A DNA stretch of 64,000 nt from Collinsella sp. (GCA_018368345.1 JAGZEK010000007.1:91454-155453), one strand, 5' to 3'. Shown: positions 48,380 to 57,387, numbered from the stretch's first letter. Made by a program: numbers and translations. Notes: a model not told the origin generated them from the sequence alone.

Positions 48380-49525
48380 ATGGACCTTGCTGACATCCGC
48401 CAGACCATCGATGGCATCGACACCACGCTCCTCAACAGCTTTATCGAGCGCATGGACATTGCCACCGAGGTCGCCAAGTCAAAAATCAAGATGGGCAAGG
48501 CCGTCTTCGACCCCGCCCGCGAGCGCTCCAAACTCAACAACCTCGCCAGCCGCGCGCCCGAGCGCTATGAGGCGCAGACCATCACCCTGTTTCGTCTCCT
48601 CATGAGCATGAGCAAGGCCGAGCAGCAGCGCTACATCAACGAACTCAAGGGCATCACCGTCTCGCAAAAGGCCCACGCCACGGCTGCAGCCTCCGACACG
48701 CCCTTCCCTCAAACTGCCACCGTCGCTTGCCAGGGCGTTGAGGGCGCTTACAGTCAAATCGCCGCGTGCAAGCTCTTCGACGTGCCCGACATCGCGTTTT
48801 TCGAGACCTTCGAAGGCGTTATGCGCGCTGTGCGCGACGGCTTCTGCGAGTTTGGCGTGCTGCCCATCGAGAACTCCACCGCCGGCTCGGTCAACGCCGT
48901 CTACGACCTGCTCGCCCAGTTCGACTTCCATATCGTGCGTTCGCTGCGCCTCAAGATCGACCACAACCTGCTCGTCAAGCCCGGCACCAAGCTCGCGGAC
49001 ATACGCGAGGTCTACAGCCACGGCCAAGCCATTGCCCAGTGTGCCGGCTTTATCGAGTCCCACGGCCTGCACGCCACCAAGTACCCCAACACGGCCATGT
49101 CGGCCGAGATGGTCGCCAACTCCGAGCGCACCGACGTCGCCGCCATCGCCTCGCGCAGCTGTGCCACGCTGTATGGCCTCGAGGTGCTGGAGCCCAATAT
49201 CCAAGACTCGGACAACAACTACACGCGCTTTGTCGTCATCAGCCGCGAGCCGCGCGTCTACCCCGGCGCTAATCGCACCTCGCTCATGATCACCACGGCC
49301 AACGAGCCGGGCGCCCTCTATCGCGTGCTCGAGCGCTTCTACGCACTCAACATCAACCTCATCAAGCTCGAGAGCCGCCCCATCCCCGGCCGCGACTTTG
49401 AGTTTATGTTCTACTTTGATCTGGACTGCCCCTTTGGCAGCAAGGCCCTCGACGACCTGCTCGATTCCATCGACGACGTGTGCGAGAGCTTCACCTACTT
49501 TGGCAGCTACACGGAGGTGCTCTAG
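48380..49525 (+). CDS. pheA: Bifunctional chorismate mutase/prephenate dehydratase
   Basis: Makes phenylpyruvate from chorismate. 381 aa with three parts: AroQ-type chorismate mutase helices (1-95: R-x-x-I-D-x-I-D-x-x-L-L, V-A-x-x-K, R-E-x-x-K-L), prephenate dehydratase (about 112-290: G-x-x-G-A-Y-S, P-I-E-N-S-T-A-G-S-V, N-N-Y-T-R-F) and an ACT regulatory domain with the Phe-binding L-E-S-R-P motif (about 330-340). Its stop abuts the next ATG. Confidence 0.96.
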   Translation: MDLADIRQTIDGIDTTLLNSFIERMDIATEVAKSKIKMGKAVFDPARERSKLNNLASRAPERYEAQTITLFRLLMSMSKAEQQRYINELKGITVSQKAHATAAASDTPFPQTATVACQGVEGAYSQIAACKLFDVPDIAFFETFEGVMRAVRDGFCEFGVLPIENSTAGSVNAVYDLLAQFDFHIVRSLRLKIDHNLLVKPGTKLADIREVYSHGQAIAQCAGFIESHGLHATKYPNTAMSAEMVANSERTDVAAIASRSCATLYGLEVLEPNIQDSDNNYTRFVVISREPRVYPGANRTSLMITTANEPGALYRVLERFYALNINLIKLESRPIPGRDFEFMFYFDLDCPFGSKALDDLLDSIDDVCESFTYFGSYTEVL

Positions 49526-50776
49526 ATGACCGATACCGCCGCAACCCGCCCCTACGGTGTGCTGGGCCGCGTGCTGGGCCACAGCTACACCCCGACCATC
49601 TACAAAGAGCTCGCTGGGCTCGATTACGTGCGATTTGAGCGCGAGCCCGAGGACCTCGCGGCCTTTATGACGGGTAAAGAATGGGAAGGCACCAACGTGA
49701 CCATCCCCTACAAACGCGCCGTCATGAACTACCTGGACGAGCTGAGCCCGCTCGCCGAGCGCATGGGCAACGTCAACACCATCACGCGCCTGCCCGACGG
49801 CCGCCTGCGCGGCGACAACACCGACTACTTTGGTTTTCAGTGCCTGGTCGAGGAGCTGGGGGTTGAGGTTGCCGGCAAGAAGGCTCTCGTGCTCGGAGCC
49901 ACCGGCGGCGCCGGCACCACGGCAAGCATGGTACTCGGCGACCTGGGCGCCACCGTGGTGCCCGTGGGCCGCACAAGCGAGGTCAACTACGGCAACATCG
50001 CGCAGCAATCCGACGCCGCCCTGCTCGTCAACTGCACGCCCGCCGGCATGTTCCCCCATTGCCCCGACGCGCCTTGCACGCTCGAAGGGCTCGATGCGCT
50101 CGAGGGCGTCATCGACATTGTCTACAACCCCGCCCGCACGGGACTCATGCTCGAGGCCGAGCGCCGCGGTATCCCCTGCATCGGCGGTCTGCTGATGCTC
50201 GTGGCCCAAGCGGCACAGGCTGTTGAGCGCTACACCGGCCAGGTCACCCCGCGCAAGCGCATCCTGGATGTAACGGAGCGCTTGTCACGCCGCGAACAGA
50301 ACATCGCGCTGATCGGCATGCCGGGCTCGGGCAAGACCCGCGTGGGTGAGCAGATTGCCCTGCTCACGGGTCGCGAGCACATCGACCTGGACCGCGCCCT
50401 CGAGGAACGCCTCGACATGCCCTGCGCCGACTTTATCGTCGAGCGCGGCGAGGCGGCCTTCCGCGAGCAGGAGACGGTGGCTCTGTCCGACATCTCCAAG
50501 CGCAGCGGCTTGGTGCTCTCCACCGGCGGCGGCGTGGTCACACGCGACGAGAACTACCCGCTGCTGCACCAAAACAGCCAGATCTTGATGCTCAATCGCA
50601 AGCTCGACGAACTCGCCCACAAGGGACGCCCTATCACCGCCCGCGACGGCATCGACAAGCTGGCCGAGCAGCGCATGCCGCGCTACCGCACCTGGGCCGA
50701 CTACATCATCGACTCACGCGACTGCGCCGCCAACACCGCCCGTGCCATCCTCGACACCCTCCCACCCGCTCTCTAA
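49526..50776 (+). CDS. Shikimate dehydrogenase-shikimate kinase fusion
   Basis: 416 aa; catalyses two consecutive steps. Residues 1-235 are shikimate dehydrogenase (AroE): G-x-V-L-G-H-S-Y-T-P start, N-V-T-I-P-Y-K with catalytic K63, G-D-N-T-D with D100, and dinucleotide motif G-A-T-G-G-A-G-T. Residues ~255-416 are shikimate kinase (AroK): Walker A G264-M-P-G-S-G-K-T, the I-D-L-D and E-x-x-F-R-x-x-E motifs, and S-T-G-G-G-V-V. The order in the protein (AroE then AroK) matches the order of reactions. No separate aroE or aroK is in the window. Confidence 0.95.
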   Translation: MTDTAATRPYGVLGRVLGHSYTPTIYKELAGLDYVRFEREPEDLAAFMTGKEWEGTNVTIPYKRAVMNYLDELSPLAERMGNVNTITRLPDGRLRGDNTDYFGFQCLVEELGVEVAGKKALVLGATGGAGTTASMVLGDLGATVVPVGRTSEVNYGNIAQQSDAALLVNCTPAGMFPHCPDAPCTLEGLDALEGVIDIVYNPARTGLMLEAERRGIPCIGGLLMLVAQAAQAVERYTGQVTPRKRILDVTERLSRREQNIALIGMPGSGKTRVGEQIALLTGREHIDLDRALEERLDMPCADFIVERGEAAFREQETVALSDISKRSGLVLSTGGGVVTRDENYPLLHQNSQILMLNRKLDELAHKGRPITARDGIDKLAEQRMPRYRTWADYIIDSRDCAANTARAILDTLPPAL

Positions 50777-50779
50777 CCA

Positions 50780-50818
50780 AAACCACTACAAAGGGGACAG
50801 GCACCTTTGTGGTGGTTT
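50780..50818 (+). repeat. Intergenic hairpin with a GGGGACAGGCACC core
   Basis: 15-bp stem (50780-50794 with 50804-50818, one T-G pair) running into TTTT on the plus strand. It sits in the 64-bp gap between the fusion gene and aroQ and may reduce read-through. Confidence 0.65.
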
Positions 50819-50840
50819 TCCAATCGCAAAGGAAGCAACC

Positions 50841-51278
50841 ATGAAAGCACTCGTCATCAACGGCCCCAACCTCAACATGCTCGGCATTCGCGAGCCGGGC
50901 ATCTATGGCAGCGACAACTACGACCGCTTAGTGCAGATCTGCCAGGAAGCGGGCGCTGCACAGGGCTTCGACGAGGTCGAGGTCTTCCAGTCTAACCACG
51001 AGGGCAGCATCGTCGACAAGATCCAAGAGGCCTACGGCAAGGTCGACGGCATCGTCATCAACCCGGCGGCTTACACGCACACGAGCGTCGCGATCCTCGA
51101 CGCCCTCAAGGCCGTTGCCATCCCTGCCGTCGAGGTGCACATCAGCGCCGTAGAGACGCGCGAAGACTTCCGCCAGGTGAGCTATGCACGCCTAGCTTGC
51201 TTCGCCACCATCACCGGCGAGGGCCTGAAGGGCTACGCACATGCGCTAGAGCTGTTGAAAGAGCATCTGCTACACTAA
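50841..51278 (+). CDS. aroQ: 3-dehydroquinate dehydratase, type II
   Basis: Dehydrates 3-dehydroquinate to 3-dehydroshikimate. 145 aa from the ATG at 50841 (AAAGGAA upstream; the longer frame runs through the hairpin). Type II motifs: I-N-G-P-N-L-N-M-L-G-x-R-E-P-x-x-Y-G with catalytic Tyr, S-N-H-E-G, N-P-A-A-Y-T-H-T-S-V-A and V-E-V-H-I-S. Last gene of the aromatic operon; together the cluster holds every shikimate step. Confidence 0.97.
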   Translation: MKALVINGPNLNMLGIREPGIYGSDNYDRLVQICQEAGAAQGFDEVEVFQSNHEGSIVDKIQEAYGKVDGIVINPAAYTHTSVAILDALKAVAIPAVEVHISAVETREDFRQVSYARLACFATITGEGLKGYAHALELLKEHLLH

Positions 51279-51283
51279 TCCCT

Positions 51284-51312
51284 GGGACAAAGACATCAGA
51301 TATGTTTGTCCC
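51284..51312. repeat. GGGACAAA/TTTGTCCC inverted repeat
   Basis: 8-bp perfect arms (51284-51291 and 51305-51312) after aroQ and before glf, with no T tract. It shares the GGGAC core with other intergenic repeats in the window. Confidence 0.5.
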
Positions 51313-51356
51313 TAAACTAAAGTAACTGTCCAATCGACATACAAAGGAGCATATCC

Positions 51357-52481
51357 ATGTCCCAGTACGATTACCTCGTCGTCGGTGCCGGCCTTTCGGG
51401 CGCCGTCTTCGCCAATGCCGCCAAGCGCGCCGGCAAGTCGGTCCTGGTCATCGACCGCCGCGACCACATCGCCGGCAACGTCTACACCGAGGACGTCGAG
51501 GGCATCCAAGTCCACCGCTACGGCGCGCACATCTTCCACACCTCCATGAAGGACGTCTGGGGCTACGTCAACCGCTTCGCCGAGTTCAACAACTACGTCA
51601 ACTCGCCGGTAGCCAACTTCCACGGCAACATGTACAACATGCCCTTCAACATGAACACCTTCGCCAAGATGTGGCCGGGCGTCGTCACGCCGGCAGATGC
51701 CAAGGCCAAGATCGCCGAGCAGGTGGCCGCCGAGAACATCGGAGAGCCGACAAACCTCGAGGAGCAGGCGCTGTCGCTCGTCGGCCGCGACATCTTCGAG
51801 ACGCTCGTGAAGGGCTACACCGAGAAGCAGTGGGGCCGCGACTGCAAGGACCTGCCCGCGAGCATCATAAAGCGCCTCCCCTGCCGCTTCACCTACGACA
51901 ACAACTACTTCAACGACCGCTACCAGGGCATCCCCATGGGCGGCTACACCAAGATGGTCGCCAACATGCTCGAGGGCGTCGAGGTGCGCTGCGGCGTGGA
52001 GTACAAGGAGCTGGCCGCCGCCGAGCCCGATATCGCCGCCAGGACGATCTACTGCGGCCCCATCGACTCGTTCTACGACTTTAAGCTGGGCACACTCGAG
52101 TACCGCAGCCTGCGCTTCGAGACCGAGACACTCGACGAGCAGGACCACCAGGGCGTGGCCGTGGTCAACTACACCGAGCGCGAGGTCCCCTACACCCGCA
52201 TCATCGAGCACAAGCACTTCGAGTTCGGCACGCAGGAGAAGACCGTCATCACGCGCGAGTACCCGGCGGATTGGAAGCCCGGCGACGAGCCCTACTACCC
52301 CATCAACGACGCCAAGAACGAGGCCCTCTACAAGCAGTACGAGGAGCTGGCGGCGCAGGAGGGCGACGTGGCCTTCGCCGGTCGCCTGGGCGGCTACAAG
52401 TACTACGACATGGACAAGGCCATCGCCGCCGCCTTCGAGCTCGTCCGCAACGAGCTGGGCGTGGAGCCGACAGAGGCGTAG
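51357..52481 (+). CDS. glf: UDP-galactopyranose mutase
   Basis: Flavoenzyme that converts UDP-galactopyranose to UDP-galactofuranose, the donor for galactofuran polymers. 374 aa. FAD site V-V-G-A-G-L-S-G-A-V-F-A, then V-I-D-R-R-x-H-I-A-G-N, G-A-H-I-F-H-T, and the substrate Arg/Tyr set in Y-T-E-K-Q-W-G, P-x-G-G-Y-T and P-I-x-x-x-x-x-Y. Strong AAAGGAG site. Codons end almost always in C or G, more so than in neighbours. Confidence 0.97.
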   Translation: MSQYDYLVVGAGLSGAVFANAAKRAGKSVLVIDRRDHIAGNVYTEDVEGIQVHRYGAHIFHTSMKDVWGYVNRFAEFNNYVNSPVANFHGNMYNMPFNMNTFAKMWPGVVTPADAKAKIAEQVAAENIGEPTNLEEQALSLVGRDIFETLVKGYTEKQWGRDCKDLPASIIKRLPCRFTYDNNYFNDRYQGIPMGGYTKMVANMLEGVEVRCGVEYKELAAAEPDIAARTIYCGPIDSFYDFKLGTLEYRSLRFETETLDEQDHQGVAVVNYTEREVPYTRIIEHKHFEFGTQEKTVITREYPADWKPGDEPYYPINDAKNEALYKQYEELAAQEGDVAFAGRLGGYKYYDMDKAIAAAFELVRNELGVEPTEA

Positions 52482-52523
52482 GGAGCTCAACGACTCGAGA
52501 CCGACAACCAAATTCGCAAGAAG

Positions 52524-52562
52524 CAATAAGCCCGGTGCAGCGATGCTACACCGGGCTTATTG
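52524..52562 (+). terminator. Terminator after glf
   Basis: Perfect 14-bp stem (52524-52537 with 52549-52562) with an 11-base loop; the T tract is short, so it may rely on the long stem. Confidence 0.6.
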
Positions 52563-52590
52563 TTGAGGGAGCACTGCACGCCCACATGCC

Positions 52591-52624
52591 CAAAAAGCAA
52601 AGACCCGGCATTATACCGGGTCTT
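52591..52624 (-). terminator. Terminator of tRNA-Arg(TCT)
   Basis: Minus-strand 9-bp stem (52600-52608 with 52616-52624), seven-base loop, then TTGCTTTTT. It starts 12 bases after the tRNA CCA end. Confidence 0.8.
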
Positions 52625-52635
52625 CAAAAACTCTC

Positions 52636-52712
52636 TGGTGCTCCATGGCGGATTCGAACCGTCGACCTTGGGATTAGAAGTCCCCTGCTCTATCCAACTG
52701 AGCTAATGGAGC
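52636..52712 (-). tRNA. tRNA-Arg, anticodon TCT
   Basis: 77 nt with encoded CCA. Acceptor GCTCCAT/ATGGAGC, D-arm GCTC/GAGC, anticodon loop CTTCTAA with TCT (52676-52678), T-arm with GGTTCGAATCC. Reads AGA. A TATAAT at 52758-52763 lies 46 bases upstream. Confidence 0.96.
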
Positions 52713-52765
52713 ATAAAGCCGGGCGTCCAAGCGGGTACAAGTTCACACGACCAATAAATTATAAC

Positions 52766-53533
52766 CTACTTGAACTGATCGTGGTACGCCTTGCAGACCT
52801 CGTCCACGGGACCATCCATGCGCAGATCACCCTTCTCGATCCACACAGCACGCTGGCAAATACGCTCAACCTGCTCCATGGAGTGAGAAACGAACAAGAC
52901 CGTGACGTCGCCACTCTCAATAAAGTGCTGAATACGGCGCTCGCATTTCTGCTGGAAAAAGACATCGCCAACAGAAAGCGTCTCATCGACGATGAGAATA
53001 TCGGGCTCGGTAATCGTAGCGATAGCAAAGGCGATACGCGCGACCATACCCGACGAGAAGTTCTTCAAGGGCATGTCAACGAAGTCTTTAAGCTCGGCGA
53101 ACTCAATAATCTCGTCAAAACTAGCGTCGATAAACTCCTTGGTATAGCCAAGCAGCGCACCGTTCAGATAGATGTTCTCACGAGCCGTAAGCTCCGGGTC
53201 AAAGCCAGCACCAAGCTCAATCAGCGGCGCAATATTGCCGTGAACCTTAACCTCACCTTCGCTGGGCTCCAAAACGCCAGCGATGATCTTGAGCATCGTA
53301 GACTTGCCGGAACCGTTAGTACCAACAAGGCCAACGACCTCGCCACGATGCACATCAAATGAAATGTGCTTAAGCGCACGGAATTCCTCAAAGAACAGCT
53401 CATGCTTCGCGAGCTTAATAAAATACTCTTTGAGGTTCGTAAGCGACTCGGACGCCATGTTAAAGATCATGGTGACGTCTTTGACCTCAACAGCAAGGGG
53501 CTGCTTGCTGTAATCAATAGCAGATTCAGTCAT
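52766..53533 (-). CDS. ABC transporter ATPase for polysaccharide export (Wzt/TagH/RfbE type)
   Basis: Powers export of a lipid-linked glycan. 255 aa from the ATG at 53533 (AAGGAG 8 bases upstream). Walker A G-T-N-G-S-G-K-S-T, Q-loop region, signature F-S-S-G-M (a variant of LSGGQ typical of this export family), Walker B I-L-I-V-D-E and switch His in V-S-H-S. The N-terminal F-N-x-x-x-x-x-x-x-x-L-K-E-Y-F stretch is typical of teichoic-acid/O-antigen exporters. No C-terminal carbohydrate-binding domain. Closely related to the mycobacterial galactan exporter ATPase by family. Confidence 0.92.
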   Translation of the reverse strand: MTESAIDYSKQPLAVEVKDVTMIFNMASESLTNLKEYFIKLAKHELFFEEFRALKHISFDVHRGEVVGLVGTNGSGKSTMLKIIAGVLEPSEGEVKVHGNIAPLIELGAGFDPELTARENIYLNGALLGYTKEFIDASFDEIIEFAELKDFVDMPLKNFSSGMVARIAFAIATITEPDILIVDETLSVGDVFFQQKCERRIQHFIESGDVTVLFVSHSMEQVERICQRAVWIEKGDLRMDGPVDEVCKAYHDQFK

Positions 53534-53545
53534 GAGCAGCACTCC

Positions 53546-54391
53546 TTAGATGTAGAGGATAAACTTGTGCTCGGTCTTGTGAAAGACGGCGTAACCAATA
53601 GCAAGAGCAAGAATAGCCCAAACAACACACAGCCCAAAGGTAAGCGCAGAAGGCACGGTATTAAACAGGAAGATATCACGCATAAACTGGAGGTAGTTGT
53701 ACATGGGATTCACAACCACAAGGACCTGGATCCAATGTGCCATTTGGCTAATGAAGTCGGTTGTCCAGAAAATCGGCGTCAGATACATCCAGGCCGTGAT
53801 AACAACGGTCCACAGGTGCATAACATCGCGGAAAAAAACCGCCAGCGCAGACAGCATCATGCCCAAGCCCATGCAGAAACACATGAGCAGGAGCAAGCAA
53901 ACCGGCAGCAGAATTAAATGCCAGGTGGGAAGCACGTGGAACCAAAGCATAACCAAGGCGACGGCAACCAAAGAGAAGGCGAAGTTAACGAGCGAGAACA
54001 GCACCTTCTGCACCGGAAAGACCCAACGGTGCACCTTAACCTTCTTAAGCAGAGAGGAAGCCCAAATGATGGACATAAGCGCTTGGTTCGTCGACTCGGA
54101 CATGACAGAGAACGTCACGTTACCGACGATCAAGTAAAGCGGATACATTTCGGGCGTAATAGAACCATTGCGACCTTGCGCGAAGATTGTCGAAAACACG
54201 ATCGACATAACAATCATCATCAGCAGCGGGTTAAGCACGGACCATGCCACACCCAGAACACTGCGACGATATTTAATCTTAAAATCTTTGGTGACAAGCT
54301 GCTTAAGAATGAACTTGTCCTTTTCAAAATCATTTTTAGCGTGAGAGGCCGGTTTAGCCACCGCTTTCTGACTCTCTACGTTGTCAGCCAC
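53546..54391 (-). CDS. ABC transporter permease for polysaccharide export (Wzm/RfbD type)
   Basis: ABC-2 type membrane subunit partnering the ATPase 12 bp downstream. 281 aa from the GTG at 54391 with AAGGAG upstream; the in-frame ATG at 54418 precedes that site. About six membrane helices; the cytoplasmic lead-in D-F-K-I-K-Y-R-R-S-V-L-G-V-A-W-S-V-L-N-P-L-L-M-M and the F-F-R-D-V-x-H-L-W and Y-L-T-P-I-F-W motifs are those of the O-antigen/teichoic-acid permease family. Confidence 0.92.
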   Translation of the reverse strand: MADNVESQKAVAKPASHAKNDFEKDKFILKQLVTKDFKIKYRRSVLGVAWSVLNPLLMMIVMSIVFSTIFAQGRNGSITPEMYPLYLIVGNVTFSVMSESTNQALMSIIWASSLLKKVKVHRWVFPVQKVLFSLVNFAFSLVAVALVMLWFHVLPTWHLILLPVCLLLLMCFCMGLGMMLSALAVFFRDVMHLWTVVITAWMYLTPIFWTTDFISQMAHWIQVLVVVNPMYNYLQFMRDIFLFNTVPSALTFGLCVVWAILALAIGYAVFHKTEHKFILYI

Positions 54392-54552
54392 GGACCATCT
54401 CCTTGTCTCGTAAAACATAACAGTGGAAAGTATAGCCCTCCCACGTTGACGATAACTCACCGCAACAAATCTGGAGAACTAACCCATATCTAATCAAAGG
54501 GGCAGACGATAGGTATACTTTCGACCCGTTGATTCATTAAAGGAGGTCCTAC

Positions 54553-55482
54553 ATGGACTATTCGAATACCGTCGTCATAATCCCCTGCTACAACGAAGCG
54601 CTGACGATTGGCAAAGTTGTCGACGATTTTCATCGAGAGTTACCCGGTGCAACCGTCTTTGTATATGACAACAACTCGTCTGATGGCACTTCGCAAATCG
54701 CCAAGCAGCACGGTGCCACGGTGCGCCACGAGCCCAGACAGGGCAAAGGCAACGTGTGCCGCCAAATGTTCCGTGATGTCGACGCCGAATGCTATCTAAT
54801 GGTTGATGGAGACGACACTTACCCCGCCGAGGCGGCAAAGGCGCTTTGCGAGCCCATCCTTAACGGCGAAGCCGATATGACCGTTGGCGATCGCCTGTCA
54901 AACGGCACCTATGCCGAAGAGAACAAGAGGGCCTTCCACGGCTTTGGCAACAATCTTGTTCGCGCCATGATCAAGTGGATTTACGGCTACAGCTTTGACG
55001 ACGTGATGACCGGCTACCGAGCCATGAGCAGACCCTTCGTCAAGACCTTCCCCGTTTTGAGCGAGGGCTTCCAGATTGAGACCGAGCTCTCCATCCACGC
55101 TGTCGATCACCGCTGGCGAATTAAAGACGTGCCGGTGGAGTATCGCGATCGGCCCGCAGGCTCCGAGTCCAAGCTCAACACCGTTAGCGACGGCATCAAG
55201 GTCATCGCAATGATTGGAACGCTCTTTAAAGACTATCGTCCGCTCAAGTTCTTTACTCTTATAGCGCTCATCTTCGCCATCATAGGCCTTGCCCTCGGAA
55301 TTCCAATTGTTGTGGAGTACTTCCAAACCGGCTTAGTCCCCCGCTTCCCCACGGCCATACTTGCGGCCTCATTCATGTTCCTGTGTGGGTTGAGCCTAGC
55401 AACGGGACTAATCCTCGACTCAGTTGCAAAAGTCGAAAGAAAACAATGGGAGTTACAAGCCTATAAAACCTATTCAAAATAA
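54553..55482 (+). CDS. GT2 glycosyltransferase with C-terminal membrane helices
   Basis: 309 aa. GT-A fold: I-I-P-C-Y-N-E-A, D-N-N-S-S-D-G-T, V-D-G-D-D-T (metal DxD) and T-G-Y-R-A-M-S acceptor motif, as in polyprenyl-phosphate sugar transferases (DPM1/GtrB-like). Two membrane helices near 235-255 and 272-292. The donor sugar cannot be told; use of a polyprenyl phosphate acceptor is likely from the family. Strong AAAGGAGG site; divergent from the exporter genes, with TATACT at about 54512 as a possible -10. Confidence 0.88.
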   Translation: MDYSNTVVIIPCYNEALTIGKVVDDFHRELPGATVFVYDNNSSDGTSQIAKQHGATVRHEPRQGKGNVCRQMFRDVDAECYLMVDGDDTYPAEAAKALCEPILNGEADMTVGDRLSNGTYAEENKRAFHGFGNNLVRAMIKWIYGYSFDDVMTGYRAMSRPFVKTFPVLSEGFQIETELSIHAVDHRWRIKDVPVEYRDRPAGSESKLNTVSDGIKVIAMIGTLFKDYRPLKFFTLIALIFAIIGLALGIPIVVEYFQTGLVPRFPTAILAASFMFLCGLSLATGLILDSVAKVERKQWELQAYKTYSK

Positions 55483-55519
55483 GAAGAGGTCCGGACTTAA
55501 TCCGGACCTCTTCTTATTT
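55477..55519. terminator. Bidirectional terminator of convergent genes
   Basis: Perfect 19-bp stem (55477-55495 with 55501-55519) with a five-base loop and A/T-rich ends on both sides. It contains the stop codons of both flanking genes (55480-55482 plus strand, 55514-55516 minus strand). Confidence 0.9.
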
Positions 55520-57355
55520 CAGACCTAAATACTGTTCCCAAAACTCTCGCGAAGTCATGTACGGCATGGCATCTTTCCATGCCCCCCTGACGCTCTTGCC
55601 CTCTTTACGATAGCGCGCCATCAGTTCGTGCTCTCGGCGGCGAATACTCTTGAACCGCGCCCGATCCATCGTGCGGACCGACCCCTTCTCGCGGGTCGGA
55701 TCAAGAAATACCAGCGTCTTGCAACGCGTCGAATTGCCTTCAAGCGTACAGCTGCCATTCTTAACTGCATAGCCGGGCTTTCCGCGCAACAGCGCATCGG
55801 GAAGATAGTGTTTGTCGTAAGGAATAGATCTCCAATACTTCATAAATTTCGAAGGATGGAATTCCAGATTAACATTAGCGAGCACTTGCTCCGTAACCCC
55901 AGCCTTGCGAAGAAGCTCTGGATCCATTTCGGAAACAGGAATCAGCTTTTCGTTTAACTTACCCTTACCAATCATCGTCGCGGCGCCATCAAGCTTCTGG
56001 AGATACTCAGGGCCGCGCAGATAGTCCTCAAAGCCATCAAGGATAAACTCAGCAGCCTGATAATCCATATCGCGCAAGTTCTGACGTACCCCTCGCTGAA
56101 TACGAAGGACAAACATTTTCTCATCAGCACAATCATCGAGTGAAATCATGGCAAAGAAGTTGCGGAAGTACTGGTAGCAGTCAACCGAAGCGCGGAAACG
56201 CCCCTCAAAGCTTGCATGCCACACGCAAATGCAATTCATGGTCATGTAGACAGGCTTATTGCGCATGCCAAACTCAACGTCGTCGCAGCGGATAAAGAAA
56301 GGCATGGGAAGGCCGTTCTTTTCGATAGCCTTCACCGGAATGCAGCTATACCACCAAGCCCCATAGGCCTGATCAACTTCAACGTTCGTGCGTTCATTTT
56401 CGAGGATGTCGGACAGCTTGCCAACATTCAAGTCCTCTTTTACGCGACGATAGGCACCAGTGGTCGCCACATACGAGACATCCTCGAACTGACGAGTAGG
56501 GTCCTCCATTGAGAGCATGGCGCCGTTAATAAAGGCATCCTTATACTTGCCTTTAGCAAGAGAGAGGAGATTGAACGTGCGGATCAAACTCTCGGGCATA
56601 ATAGAGACATCGTCATCCATCAAAATGATGTGAGTGTACTGATCAGGAGTTTCAGTAGCCGCCATCATTCCACGTGCGAATCCTCCCGAACCGCCCGTAT
56701 TGGGATTCGGGAGCACGGTGACTAGCTCATCGGAAAGTGATGCAGAATCGAGCGTCTGTCCATTGTCGACGACAAACATGTGGAAGTGGTCGCGAATCGG
56801 ACCGTCCTCTTTGGAGATGCCCGCTTTAACGAGTTCAATATTCGGAAGAATGTACTGCTCATTCTTAAATGTAGTAGTAGAAAGAGCAAGATTGATCTGG
56901 TTAATTGAGTCCTCAGGAACATCAGTCAGATAAGAGGCGTTCAAGAGGTCTACGGAATAGCCCTCATCACTCTCAATCCTAAAACCGATCAAGTCGTAGC
57001 CGGTTGTATCGATATCAATATCGAGAACGCAAGGATCAATTTCATTGCCATCAAAAGGATTCGATTTAAGCTCGACAGGATTCAGCTCGCTAGATCTCAC
57101 TCCATGAACGACAACCCGGCCCCTGCCAAATAAAGCCATATGCAAGACAACGCCGCCAACAGACGCATACTGATGCCATTTGCCAGCAGATAGGCCATTC
57201 ACATACGTCAGAAAGTCAACGTGTCCATTGACATGAAGTGAATGTATATCGTCATCATACGAAGCACCACCGGAGAGCACGCGATAGTAGAGTTCGGGAA
57301 AATCCTTTGCATGCTTTTCAACTTTAAGTACAACATTCGCAAGTTTAAACTGCAT
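55514..57355 (-). CDS. GlfT2-like galactofuranosyltransferase A
   Basis: 613 aa from the ATG at 57355 (AAGG upstream; a TTG at 57373 overlaps it). Built like mycobacterial GlfT2 (637 aa): N-terminal beta-sandwich (1-150), GT-A domain with T-T-F-K-N-E-x-Y-I, N-P-N-T-G-G-S-G-G-F-A-R-G (217-228), D247-D248-D249, W-W-Y-S-C-I-P, and W-H; then a helical C-terminal domain. GlfT2 adds galactofuranose from UDP-Galf; glf 4 kb away would supply that donor. Locally AT-richer than glf and rfb. Confidence 0.88.
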   Translation of the reverse strand: MQFKLANVVLKVEKHAKDFPELYYRVLSGGASYDDDIHSLHVNGHVDFLTYVNGLSAGKWHQYASVGGVVLHMALFGRGRVVVHGVRSSELNPVELKSNPFDGNEIDPCVLDIDIDTTGYDLIGFRIESDEGYSVDLLNASYLTDVPEDSINQINLALSTTTFKNEQYILPNIELVKAGISKEDGPIRDHFHMFVVDNGQTLDSASLSDELVTVLPNPNTGGSGGFARGMMAATETPDQYTHIILMDDDVSIMPESLIRTFNLLSLAKGKYKDAFINGAMLSMEDPTRQFEDVSYVATTGAYRRVKEDLNVGKLSDILENERTNVEVDQAYGAWWYSCIPVKAIEKNGLPMPFFIRCDDVEFGMRNKPVYMTMNCICVWHASFEGRFRASVDCYQYFRNFFAMISLDDCADEKMFVLRIQRGVRQNLRDMDYQAAEFILDGFEDYLRGPEYLQKLDGAATMIGKGKLNEKLIPVSEMDPELLRKAGVTEQVLANVNLEFHPSKFMKYWRSIPYDKHYLPDALLRGKPGYAVKNGSCTLEGNSTRCKTLVFLDPTREKGSVRTMDRARFKSIRRREHELMARYRKEGKSVRGAWKDAMPYMTSREFWEQYLGLK

Positions 57356-57387
57356 TTTAAATACCTTAATCAAAGCCGTTGTAACTA

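Noticed and set aside
48479..50209. 576-codon minus-strand frame over pheA and the aroE-aroK fusion
   Set aside because: Ala/Gly/Val/His-rich shadow frame; the plus-strand genes have full catalytic motifs.
51312..52526. 404-codon minus-strand frame opposite glf
   Set aside because: Caused by the extreme third-position GC of glf; no recognisable domain.
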